In this document: positions 7,956-15,481 of the stretch, piece by piece
How the letters are laid out: each line of letters opens with the position of its first letter
How positions within the stretch are numbered: the stretch's first letter is position 1
Assembly: GCF_004297105.1 (NCBI RefSeq)
Contig: NZ_SCVE01000012.1
Location: 930,001-994,000, forward strand
Direction: 5' to 3'
DNA from: Herbiconiux sp.
GTDB taxonomy: Bacteria; Actinomycetota; Actinomycetes; Actinomycetales; Microbacteriaceae
DNA: 64,000 bases
Notes under the pieces: model-generated
Databases searched by the model: none
What the model was told of the DNA's origin: nothing
Seen by the model: the letters and a program-made list of their open reading frames with translations, nothing else
Position numbers and translations under genes: made by a program

Positions 7956-8975
7956 CTAGTTGGCGCCTTCCAGCGCACCCGGCCAGACGAGGGTGTCGAC
8001 ATCGAGCTGCTTCGTCTGCCCGGCGTACTTGGTCAGCAGTTCCTGCGCAGTGGTGAAGCCCTCGGTGTTCACGTAAGGGTTGCTGCCGGTGTTCCACTTG
8101 GCGGCGTTGGCCGCTTCCTCGGTGAGGCCGAGGTTGGTCACGAGCGTGGCCTTGGCATCGTCGATGTTCTCCGTGGCGTGCTGCTGCGACTCGATCATCG
8201 CGGCGGCGAAGGCCTTCACGATGTCGGGATTGGAGTCGATGTAGCTCTGGCTCGTGGTGTAGAGGCCCACCGCCATGTTCGGGAAGGTCTCCACGTTCGG
8301 CTTGCCGATGATCGTGGCGCCGTTGGCCTCGGCATCGGCGATGAACGGAGCCTGCACCACGGCGGCATCGATGTCGCCCGCGGCGAGTGCGGCCGGCATC
8401 TGGCCGAAGGGCAGCTGCACAAGGTTGATCGAGGTGGTGTCGACGCCCTCCTTGGCCGCCATGTCCCACATCGCGAGGGTGTTCAGCGAGGAGAGGCCGA
8501 TCACGCCGACGGTCTTGCCGCCGAGGTCGCCGGCCGATGTGATGCCCGAGTCGGGGCCGGCGACGAGCGCGTTGCCCTCTTCCGGCTCCTCCTCGGCCTT
8601 CTGCTGGCCTTCGACGGTGGCGACGGCGCGGATCGGGATGTCGTTCACATTGGCATTGATCACGTGCACGACCGTGGCGAAGCCGAAGTTGTACTGTCCG
8701 CTGGCGACGCCCGAGATGATGGCGGCGACGTCGGTCTGCGGCACGAGCTCCACTTCGAGGCCGTGCTTGGCGAAGATGCCGTCCTTGATGCCGAGGTACA
8801 GCGGTGCGGTCTGTGCCGAGGGGTTGGTGGCCACGACGATCTTCGTGGTCTCGCCGGAGGCGCCGTCGGTGCTGCCGGCGGAGTCTCCTCCGTCGGATCC
8901 GGCGCAGCCGGCGAGCAGAGCTGTGGCGGCGAGCAATGCCGCCCCGGCGAGCAGGGTCTTGTTTCGTGACATCAT
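7956..8975 (-). CDS. ABC transporter substrate-binding lipoprotein, NitT/TauT (NMT1-like) family
   Basis: This 339-residue lipoprotein captures the imported substrate outside the membrane. The signal peptide ends in the lipobox LLAGC with the lipidated Cys at 24, then a Gly/Ser-rich linker. The mature part follows the NMT1/SsuA pattern (KIVVATNPSAQTAPLYLGIKD, then a periplasmic-binding fold to the C-terminus). ATG 8975 is chosen because AAGGG precedes it; a second ATG follows immediately. It is the first gene of a five-gene operon (binding protein, two permeases, ATPase, ThDP enzyme). The ligand is unknown. Confidence 0.88.
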   Translation of the reverse strand: MMSRNKTLLAGAALLAATALLAGCAGSDGGDSAGSTDGASGETTKIVVATNPSAQTAPLYLGIKDGIFAKHGLEVELVPQTDVAAIISGVASGQYNFGFATVVHVINANVNDIPIRAVATVEGQQKAEEEPEEGNALVAGPDSGITSAGDLGGKTVGVIGLSSLNTLAMWDMAAKEGVDTTSINLVQLPFGQMPAALAAGDIDAAVVQAPFIADAEANGATIIGKPNVETFPNMAVGLYTTSQSYIDSNPDIVKAFAAAMIESQQHATENIDDAKATLVTNLGLTEEAANAAKWNTGSNPYVNTEGFTTAQELLTKYAGQTKQLDVDTLVWPGALEGAN

Positions 8976-9287
8976 GATGTCCCTTCGGTTGTGATGTCGG
9001 TGCACGGGAAGCACAAGCGAGAGCGGTGGCCGGCCCCGTGGATTCGGGTGAGCGGCCGTGCGGGTGCTGTGGCTGCGCATCCGGCATCTACGTCGACTGC
9101 CGGGAAGCGCATCCTGTGATCGCGACGGATGAACGTTCTTGCGCCGCCGACACCACGTCGTGGTCGGAGCGCGAGACCGGTTCTCCGGTGCGGTCGGTCG
9201 CTTGTGGTGTTCAGGCTAATCTCCGTGTGATGCCCCGGAATGGCCCGAAAGCTATTACGTGATAACGGTTGAGGTTGCATCGTGGGC
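8976..9287. promoter_or_regulatory. Intergenic leader of the ABC-importer operon with an imperfect palindrome
   Basis: This 312-bp stretch between the SDR stop and the binding-protein start has no credible gene. At 9253-9264 it holds TATTACGTGATA, an imperfect palindrome around ACGT and conspicuously AT-rich for the region, which could be a regulator site. I see no riboswitch consensus and no clear -35/-10 pair. The length suggests that the importer operon has its own promoter rather than depending on read-through from the SDR. Confidence 0.4.
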
Positions 9288-10097
9288 TCAGTTCCGGGTG
9301 GCGAGCACGCCGCCGTCGATGACGAACACGGATCCGGTGATGTGCCCGGCCGCGGGCGAGGCCAGGAGCAGGGCGAGGCCCTCGATCTCGGCCGGGTCTG
9401 CGATGCGTTTCGTGGCCGTAGCGCGTGTCAGCTCGCCGATCATGCCCGTGTTTCCGGGGTTCGTGGCCCCGATGGCGGTGAGGAAGGAACCGGGCGCGAT
9501 CACGTTCACGTTGATGCCCCGCGGGGCGAGCTCGGTGGCCACGTTCTGGGCGAAGAGCGTCACCGCGGCCTTCGAGCTCGAATAGGCGTAGCCGACGAGC
9601 GGATCGACGGCGAGGCCCGCCACCGAAGAGGTCACGATGATGCGCCCCGCTCCGTCGTTCATCCGGGCGGCGGCGGCCTGGACCGTGTGCATCAGCCCGG
9701 TCAGGTTCACATCGAGAACCGCCTGCCATCGCTCGGGATCGATGTCGCCGACACCATTGCCGAACCGGCGGCCGAGCCCCGACGAGATGCCGGCGTTGGC
9801 GAACACGATGTCCAGGCCGCCACCCCACGAGGCAGCCTCGCCCATCACCGCGTCGAGGGCCGCCCGGTCGCGCACATCCGCCACCCGCGACCGCACCTCG
9901 AGGCCCTCGCCGGCCAGACGGCCGAGTGCCTCCTCGAGGTTCTCCGGAGTGTTGTCGACCAGCAGGACGCGGGCGCCGTTGCGAGCGAGCACGCGGGCGA
10001 TCGCGAAACCGAGACCGCTCGCGGCTCCGGTCACCACGGCCCCACGGCCGCGCACGTCGAACAGGCGGCGTGGATCAGAGTCGGATGCTGCGTTCAC
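9288..10097 (-). CDS. Short-chain dehydrogenase/reductase (classical SDR)
   Basis: This 269-residue NAD(P)-dependent oxidoreductase has the cofactor motif TGAASGLG (23-30), the NAG motif (FANAGISSG), a serine in TSS (157-158) and the catalytic pair Tyr172-Lys176 in YSSSK. It ends with the family's FVIDGG segment. The GTG start at 10097 is supported by GGAGG seven bases upstream and by the GTGA overlap with the LysR gene. A role in oxidising an alcohol intermediate of the aromatic pathway is inferred from context only. Confidence 0.88.
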   Translation of the reverse strand: MNAASDSDPRRLFDVRGRGAVVTGAASGLGFAIARVLARNGARVLLVDNTPENLEEALGRLAGEGLEVRSRVADVRDRAALDAVMGEAASWGGGLDIVFANAGISSGLGRRFGNGVGDIDPERWQAVLDVNLTGLMHTVQAAAARMNDGAGRIIVTSSVAGLAVDPLVGYAYSSSKAAVTLFAQNVATELAPRGINVNVIAPGSFLTAIGATNPGNTGMIGELTRATATKRIADPAEIEGLALLLASPAAGHITGSVFVIDGGVLATRN

Positions 10098-10981
10098 GAT
10101 CGCGCCTCCCACGGCTTCATCTGCAGAAAGTTGTTCAGTACGGCCGGCTTCGCCTTGTCGTTCCAGACGATGCCGATGCTGAGCTTGGGTGTTGCTCCGC
10201 TGATCGGCCGGAAGGTGACGCCCTGCTGGGCCGCCGAGCGAGCCGAGGCGGGGGCGAACCCCACCCCGAGCCCGCCGGCGATGAGGCCGAGCGCCACCCA
10301 GGTGGAGTTCACTTCGTGCGCGATGTGCGGGCTGAAGCCGGCCTCGTTGCACATCGCGATGTAGTAGTCGTGCAGGGCGGGCTCGACGCGCCGGTCGATC
10401 ATCACGAGGTCTTCGTTCGCAATATCGGCGATGTCGATGGTCTCCTTATCGGCGAGGGGATGCCCGTCGGGCAGTGCCAGCATCACGTCCTGCTGCGAGA
10501 TGGGGAGGCAGGCGAGGTCGTCGCGCAGCTCGACCGGCAGGCGCGCGAAGGCGCAGTGCACCGCGCGGCTGGAGGTCTGGTCGAGCACCTGCCGGGTGGT
10601 GAGCTCGGTGAGCCGGATGCGCACCTCCGGGTATTCGTTGCGGAACCGGCGCAGCGACCGCGGCACGAGCTCGGCCAGGGCGGGCTGGATGAAGCCGACA
10701 TTGAGGGAGCCCACCTGGCCGCGGCTCACGGCGATCGCCCGGGACTTCGCCCCGTCGGCTCGGGCCAGCACGGCGACCGCCTCCTCGAGGAAGGTCTTTC
10801 CGGCCTCGGTGAGGGTGACGTGCCGGCGGTCGCGTTCGAGGAGCATCAGGCCCAGCTCGTTCTCGAGGGCGCTGATCTGCTTGCTCAAGGCCGGTTGGAC
10901 GATGTGCAGACTCTCGGCGGCCTTGCGGAAATGCAGCTCTTCGGCCACGGCCACGAAGTAGCGCAGGTGTCTCAGCTCCAC
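10094..10981 (-). CDS. LysR-family transcriptional regulator
   Basis: This 295-residue regulator has an N-terminal winged HTH (ELRHLRYFVAVAEELHFRKA, 2-60) and a C-terminal LysR effector domain from about 90. The GTG start at 10981 has GGGAGG seven bases upstream and overlaps the end of the hydrolase gene by ten bases. It is co-transcribed with the hydrolase and SDR, opposite the FAH operon. This is the usual LysR arrangement for a pathway activator responding to an aromatic effector. The GATCAC cluster at 11785-11892 and the box at 2566 are the natural candidate targets. Confidence 0.88.
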   Translation of the reverse strand: MELRHLRYFVAVAEELHFRKAAESLHIVQPALSKQISALENELGLMLLERDRRHVTLTEAGKTFLEEAVAVLARADGAKSRAIAVSRGQVGSLNVGFIQPALAELVPRSLRRFRNEYPEVRIRLTELTTRQVLDQTSSRAVHCAFARLPVELRDDLACLPISQQDVMLALPDGHPLADKETIDIADIANEDLVMIDRRVEPALHDYYIAMCNEAGFSPHIAHEVNSTWVALGLIAGGLGVGFAPASARSAAQQGVTFRPISGATPKLSIGIVWNDKAKPAVLNNFLQMKPWEARS

Positions 10982-11754
10982 GCCGGCGCCTCCCGCGTCA
11001 GCACGTCGCGCACGGCCTGCGGCTGCTCGACGTGCGGCAGGTGCCCGGCATCCGGAACCACGGTGAGGTGCGCCTGCGGCAGGGCGTCGAGCCAGAATCG
11101 GGCGTAGGAGACGGGCACGATGCCGTCGTCGTCGCCCCACACCAGCTCGACCGGCAGGGCCAGGGAGCCGAGGCGGCCTGCCAAGGAGGGGTCATGCATG
11201 TAGGGATCGCCGGCGAGGCGCTGGGCGGCGGCCCGGCTACGGGCGAGGCCTGCCGCGACCTGAGGATCGGGTGCGGCCGAGCGTGCGGCGGCCCGCCGGC
11301 CCTCGTCGTGCACGGTGGCCACCAGAGCCTGCTCCGACGTGAGGTCGAACAGGTTCGGAGCCGAACCGTCTCCGGCCAGGCCGACGGGGTCGATCAGCAC
11401 GAGCCGCCGCACGCGGTGCGGGATGCGCAGTGCCAGCTCCGCCGCGACCCAGCCGCCGAGCGAGCAGCCCACCAGAACGAACTCGTCGATGCCGAGCTCG
11501 TCGAGCAGCTGCTCGTGAACCGCGGCGATCTCGGCGATGCTCGTGATCGCGGGACGGAAGTCGTCGCTCTGAAGGAAGCCCGGGTGGTCGGGGCGCACGA
11601 TCCGGTACTGCTCCGCGAGGGTGGCGAATACCGGAAGCAGCGATCCCTGATCGCCCGTGCCGTGCAGGTAGACGAGGGCGGGGCCGTCTCCGGCGGTGAT
11701 CAGCCGGAGGGTGCCGCCGGACAGCGCCAGACGTTCGACAGTTGAGGGCTTCAC
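10972..11754 (-). CDS. Alpha/beta hydrolase (ester or C-C bond hydrolase)
   Basis: This 260-residue protein has the alpha/beta-hydrolase fold: oxyanion region LHGTGDQ, nucleophile elbow GCSLGG with Ser98, an acid residue in WGDDDGIVP and the catalytic His in GHLPHVEQP. Length matches enol-lactone hydrolases and meta-cleavage hydrolases. AAAGGAG precedes the ATG at good distance. As the first gene of the operon that also encodes the LysR protein it may act early, for example by releasing an aromatic acid from an ester, or on a ring-cleavage product. Confidence 0.82.
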   Translation of the reverse strand: MKPSTVERLALSGGTLRLITAGDGPALVYLHGTGDQGSLLPVFATLAEQYRIVRPDHPGFLQSDDFRPAITSIAEIAAVHEQLLDELGIDEFVLVGCSLGGWVAAELALRIPHRVRRLVLIDPVGLAGDGSAPNLFDLTSEQALVATVHDEGRRAAARSAAPDPQVAAGLARSRAAAQRLAGDPYMHDPSLAGRLGSLALPVELVWGDDDGIVPVSYARFWLDALPQAHLTVVPDAGHLPHVEQPQAVRDVLTREAPAWS

Positions 11755-11776
11755 GTTCGTGCTCCTTTGCAGAGAT

Positions 11777-11892
11777 CGTGATCGGTGATCACTCTAGATA
11801 CCTCGGAGTCCGATCCCCAAATAGTTGAAAGCATCACTGTGATCACCGGGAGTGATCACAGGCCTGATCACCTCAGGCGATCACTGGATCAC
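11777..11892. promoter_or_regulatory. Operator cluster: six GATCAC boxes in the divergent promoter
   Basis: Boxes ending in GATCAC occur at 11785-11792, 11839-11846, 11852-11859, 11864-11871, 11877-11884 and 11885-11892; successive starts in the right-hand group are 12-13 bp apart, then 8. Two of them form a perfect inverted repeat, TGTGATCAC-N5-GTGATCACA (11838-11860). A second overlapping dyad, ATCACTGTGAT, lies at 11833-11843. The cluster sits between the hydrolase-LysR operon and the FAH operon. A plausible plus-strand promoter follows (TTGGAG 11903, TAGCGT 11927), and TATCTA (minus strand of 11795-11800) may be the opposite -10. This looks like a multi-site operator. Confidence 0.65.
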
Positions 11893-12000
11893 ATCTGGGA
11901 CCTTGGAGAGCATCACGCCGGATGACTAGCGTGAGGGCGTAACCATCCGACACCGGCGTCACGGGGTGCATCCGCGTCGTCGCACCGCCCCGGGAGCTCC

Positions 12001-12870
12001 ATGAAACTCGCCCTCTTCGATGAGTACCGACTGGGGGTCCTCACCCCGGATGACGATGCCGTGGTGGACGTGACCGATGTGCTGCCGCAGCACGACGCCG
12101 ATCCGCTCACCGCGGGATGGTGGCGTGCCATGTGCCGGGACTGGTCGTCGCTGGCCGGTGCGATCGCCGAGGCCGCTGCAACGGGCACGGCCGTGCCGCT
12201 GTCGGAGGTCGTTCTGCGCGCCGCCGCACTCAACCCCTCGAAGGTGATCGCCGCGGCGAGCAACTACCACGCCCACGTGGCCGAGATGCACGGTGTGCAG
12301 GAGCGCACGCTCGGCACGACGCACGAGTGGATGTTCGAGTTCGATGTCTTCCTCAAAGCGCCCTCCTCGATCACAGGGCCGGACGGTCCGGTGATCCTGC
12401 CGGCAGAGGTGCTCGAGGCCGGGCACGAGATCCACCACGAGTCGGAGCTCGCCGTGATCATCGGCACCGGGGGTAAGGACATTCCGGTCGGCCAGGCGCT
12501 AGAGCACGTGTTCGGTTTCGCCGTCGGGCTCGACATCACCGTGCGCAGCCCCGCCGACCGCTCGCGCCGCAAGTCGTACGACAGCTTCAGCCCGATCGGT
12601 CCGTGGGTGCGGGTGCGCGAGCCCGGCTTCGACGGGTCTGGCCTGGGCATCCGCCTCACCGTCGACGGTGAGGTGCGGCAAGACGTCGACACCTCGGATC
12701 TGATCATGTCGGTGCCCGAGATCGTCTCGTACGCGTCGCGCGTGATGACGCTCAACCCCGGCGACGTCATCTTCACCGGAGCCCCTCCCGGCGTCGGGCC
12801 GATCGCCGCCGGCGAGACCCTGGTGACCACCATCAGCGGAATCGGCACGATGACGACGGGCGTCGTATGA
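12001..12870 (+). CDS. Fumarylacetoacetate hydrolase-family protein (fumarylpyruvate/maleylpyruvate hydrolase candidate)
   Basis: This 289-residue protein has the FAH-family fold. It includes the substrate loop around NYHAHVAEMHG, the acidic metal-binding segment HHESELAVIIGTGGKDI, the FGFAVGLDIT region and the C-terminal MTLNPGDVIFTGAPPGVGP motif. In gentisate pathways this family hydrolyses fumarylpyruvate (or maleylpyruvate directly) to pyruvate and a C4 acid, which fits the dioxygenase in this cluster. No maleylpyruvate isomerase gene is visible in the window. GGGAG is four bases from the ATG. It is the first gene of a rightward operon and overlaps the SDR start (ATGA). Confidence 0.85.
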   Translation: MKLALFDEYRLGVLTPDDDAVVDVTDVLPQHDADPLTAGWWRAMCRDWSSLAGAIAEAAATGTAVPLSEVVLRAAALNPSKVIAAASNYHAHVAEMHGVQERTLGTTHEWMFEFDVFLKAPSSITGPDGPVILPAEVLEAGHEIHHESELAVIIGTGGKDIPVGQALEHVFGFAVGLDITVRSPADRSRRKSYDSFSPIGPWVRVREPGFDGSGLGIRLTVDGEVRQDVDTSDLIMSVPEIVSYASRVMTLNPGDVIFTGAPPGVGPIAAGETLVTTISGIGTMTTGVV

Positions 12871-13628
12871 GCGGCCACGCGCTGCTGGACGGGCGCGTGG
12901 TCGTGGTCTCGGGCGGATCCAGCGGAATCGGACGGGCGCTGAGCGTTCGTGCCGCCGAGGAGGGCGCCGCCACCGTGATCGTCGCCGACCTGGCCGAGAT
13001 CGGCCGGGAGGGTGGCCTGCCCACCACTGAACTCGTCGAGCAGGCCGGCGGCGCCGCGCGCTTCGTGCCGGCCGACGTGACCGATCCTGATTCGTGGCTC
13101 GAGGTGATCGCGGCCGCGGAGGAGTTCGGCGGTGTCGATGCGCTGTGCAACGTGGCCGGGGTCAGCGACAACGTCGACTTTCTCGAGGTCGACCTCGAGC
13201 GCCTTCGGCGGGTGATGGCCGTGAACTTCGAGGGCACCTTCCTGGGTGCGCAGGCGGCCACCCGCTCGATGATCGCGACCGGCAAGAAGGGCACGATCGT
13301 GAATCTCTCCTCGGTGGGCGGGATGCGCGGCTTCGCCCATGCCGCGAGCTATTCGGCGTCGAAGGGCGCGGTGCGCACGTTCACCTACGCGCTGGCCGAC
13401 GCCGTTGCGCGGTACGGCATCCGGGCCAACGTGGTGCATCCGGGCCAGGTCGACACCGAGATGCTGCGGGTGGAGATGCGCGGCGGTTCACCCATCCGTA
13501 TCCCGCTCGGGCGCAAGGGGCAGGCTGACGAGATCGCGGATGCCGCGGTGTGGCTCTCCAGTGATCTGTCGAGCTACGTCAACGGCGCATCGATCGTGGT
13601 CGACGGCGGTTACTCGGCGGTGATCTGA
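12867..13628 (+). CDS. Short-chain dehydrogenase/reductase
   Basis: This 253-residue classical SDR has the cofactor motif GGSSGIG (16-22), NVAG (95-98), catalytic Ser in LSS (147-149) and Tyr162-Lys166 in YSASK; it ends with IVVDGGYSAV. Its ATG overlaps the FAH stop, so it is coupled. It is distinct from the SDR at 9288. In this context it may oxidise a secondary alcohol or a dihydrodiol-like intermediate. Confidence 0.88.
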   Translation: MSGHALLDGRVVVVSGGSSGIGRALSVRAAEEGAATVIVADLAEIGREGGLPTTELVEQAGGAARFVPADVTDPDSWLEVIAAAEEFGGVDALCNVAGVSDNVDFLEVDLERLRRVMAVNFEGTFLGAQAATRSMIATGKKGTIVNLSSVGGMRGFAHAASYSASKGAVRTFTYALADAVARYGIRANVVHPGQVDTEMLRVEMRGGSPIRIPLGRKGQADEIADAAVWLSSDLSSYVNGASIVVDGGYSAVI

Positions 13629-14779
13629 TGACGGGGCCCGCACTGCCCGCTTCGATGCGCGCTGCGGTGCTCTCGGCCGATGGCGTGCTGGCCGTGGAGA
13701 GCATCCCCGTGCCCCGGCCCCGAGCCGGTGAGGCGCTCATCCGAGTCGATGCCGTCGGCGTCTGCCATACGGATCTGCACGTGCTGAAGAACGAGGTGGG
13801 CTTTCCGAAGCCCTGTGTACTCGGGCACGAGGTGAGCGGGACCGTGGTGGCGTTGGGCGAGCAGGCACCGTCCGGGGCCGAGGGCGACCCGGCCGCCCTC
13901 GTCGCCCTCGGCGAACGGGTGGTCGGAGGGTTCATCATGCCCTGCACCCGCTGCGACGCCTGCCGGGCAGGGCGTGACGATCTGTGCGAGAACTTCTTCG
14001 CCCAGAATCGTCTGAACGGCACCCTGTACGACGGCGAGACGCGCCTGCACCGCTCCGACGGGACGCCTCTGGCGATGTACTCGATGGCGGCTCTGGCGGA
14101 GTACTGCGTGAGCCCGGTGTCGGCACTCACCGCCCTGCCCGAGAGTCTTCGTTCGGACACCGCGGCCATCCTCGGCTGCGCGGCGATGACCGCGTACGGC
14201 GCCGTCGCGCGCGCGGCCGGTCTGCTGCCCGGACAGACCGTGGCTGTGGTGGCGACAGGCGGGGTCGGGACGGGAGTCGTGCAGATCGCGCGAGCCCTCG
14301 GCGCCTCCCGGGTGATCGCTGTGGATGTATCCGACGACAAACTCGCGCTCGCTTCCCAGCTGGGCGCCACCGACATCGTCAACGCTCGAGAGGCCGATCC
14401 GGTCGCTGCGGTGAGGGCGCTCACCGGCGGCCGGGGTGTCGATGTCGCCTTCGAGGCGCTCGGCCACCCGCAGACCTTCGAGCAGGCCTCACGGATGCTC
14501 GCCGACGGCGGGGCGCTCGTGGCGATCGGCATCGCCGCCGGGGCGGCGACCGCCGCGGTCGAGATCACACCGTTGGTGCGGCGCAGCCAGCGCATCATCG
14601 GCTCCTATGGTGCGCGAACCCGAGTCGACCTGCCGGCAGTGGTGGAGCTCGCTCGGCGGGACGGCTTCGACCTCGAGCAGGCGGTCACCCGCCGCTATCG
14701 CCTGGAGGAAGTGGCCGTGGACTTCGAGGATCTGGCGGCGGGCCGCATCCTCGGCCGCGCGATCATCGTGATGGCCTGA
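13628..14779 (+). CDS. Zinc-dependent alcohol dehydrogenase
   Basis: This 383-residue MDR dehydrogenase resembles class III/aryl-alcohol dehydrogenases. Cys46 (GVCHTDLH) and the LGHE segment provide catalytic zinc ligands. The structural zinc lobe is the Cys cluster in CTRCDACRAGRDDLC. The cofactor motif is in ATGGVGTGVVQ. It joins the SDR by a TGATG junction. Like the SDR it probably oxidises an (aryl) alcohol or aldehyde-forming step; the insert with LHRSDGTPLA is typical of this subclass. Confidence 0.86.
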   Translation: MTGPALPASMRAAVLSADGVLAVESIPVPRPRAGEALIRVDAVGVCHTDLHVLKNEVGFPKPCVLGHEVSGTVVALGEQAPSGAEGDPAALVALGERVVGGFIMPCTRCDACRAGRDDLCENFFAQNRLNGTLYDGETRLHRSDGTPLAMYSMAALAEYCVSPVSALTALPESLRSDTAAILGCAAMTAYGAVARAAGLLPGQTVAVVATGGVGTGVVQIARALGASRVIAVDVSDDKLALASQLGATDIVNAREADPVAAVRALTGGRGVDVAFEALGHPQTFEQASRMLADGGALVAIGIAAGAATAAVEITPLVRRSQRIIGSYGARTRVDLPAVVELARRDGFDLEQAVTRRYRLEEVAVDFEDLAAGRILGRAIIVMA

Positions 14780-14793
14780 AGGCGGCCCGGTGA

Positions 14794-14827
14794 TTCCCAG
14801 TGGCTCTCCCGTGCGAGCCAACGGGAA
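14794..14827 (+). terminator. Hairpin between alcohol dehydrogenase and flavin reductase genes
   Basis: Arms TTCCCAGTGGCTC (14794-14806) and GAGCCAACGGGAA (14815-14827) pair over 13 positions with two mismatches around an 8-nt loop. No T-run follows, so it is more likely a processing or attenuation element than a simple terminator. It separates the FAH-SDR-ADH unit from the reductase unit. Confidence 0.4.
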
Positions 14828-14862
14828 CCTCCGAGGCATCACCGGCTCCGTAGCATCGGAGC

Positions 14863-15474
14863 ATGTCCACTTCTCAGCCCGCATTCCCCGTTCGCGATGA
14901 GGCGCACGGGGTCGAGCGCTCTCGCCCCCTCATCACCCTCCCCGGCTCTCCCCAGGTGACGCCAGACGAGTTCAAGGCCGCCTTCCGCAATCACCCCGCC
15001 GGAGTCGCCGTGATCACGGCCGACCCGGGCGACGGACCGGTCGCACTCACCGCGACCTCGGTCTTCTCGGTCAGTGCCGAGCCGCCGCTGCTGGTGTTCT
15101 CGGTCTCCGAGCTCTCCTCCAGCGCCCCGGCCATCAAGCGTGCAGAGACGATCGTCGTGCACCTTCTGGGCGCCAGCCAGCTCGGACTCGCGAAGCTCGG
15201 GGCCACGAGCGGTATCGACCGCTTCGCGGACACCACGCTGTGGACCAGGCTCGCGACCGGTGAACCGTACTTCCCGGCGGCGCACGCCTGGATCCGCGCG
15301 CGTATCGTGAACGAGATGCAGGCGGGCGGATCGACGGTCATCGCCGCCGAAGCCGTGCAGACCCACGCACCGGCTGCGGGAGATCCTTCGGCAGACGCGG
15401 CGTCGGCGGAGCCCTTGGTCTATCACAACCGCACGTGGCACCACCTCGGTGAGCACTCGAAGATCGTCTCCTGA
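14863..15474 (+). CDS. Flavin reductase (HpaC/HsaB-like, split-barrel FMN-binding)
   Basis: This 203-residue protein has the flavin reductase-like domain from about residue 35 (FRNHPAGVAVITADPG, then the ALTATSVFSVSAEPPLLVFSV core), with a short extra N-terminus. It reduces free FMN or FAD with NAD(P)H and passes it to a monooxygenase. The obvious partner is the group D monooxygenase at 1263-2444. The two halves are about 12 kb apart and on opposite strands, which is unusual for a two-component system. Confidence 0.85.
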   Translation: MSTSQPAFPVRDEAHGVERSRPLITLPGSPQVTPDEFKAAFRNHPAGVAVITADPGDGPVALTATSVFSVSAEPPLLVFSVSELSSSAPAIKRAETIVVHLLGASQLGLAKLGATSGIDRFADTTLWTRLATGEPYFPAAHAWIRARIVNEMQAGGSTVIAAEAVQTHAPAAGDPSADAASAEPLVYHNRTWHHLGEHSKIVS

Positions 15475-15481
15475 CGCGCGC

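Noticed and set aside
7089..8969. 626-residue frame antisense to the importer permease and binding-protein genes
   Set aside because: Composition is Arg/Gly/His-rich as expected of an antisense shadow; the minus-strand genes are unambiguous.
8976..9287. Riboswitch upstream of the NitT/TauT-type importer (for example thiamine-related)
   Set aside because: I could not find conserved THI-box or other riboswitch motifs in the leader.
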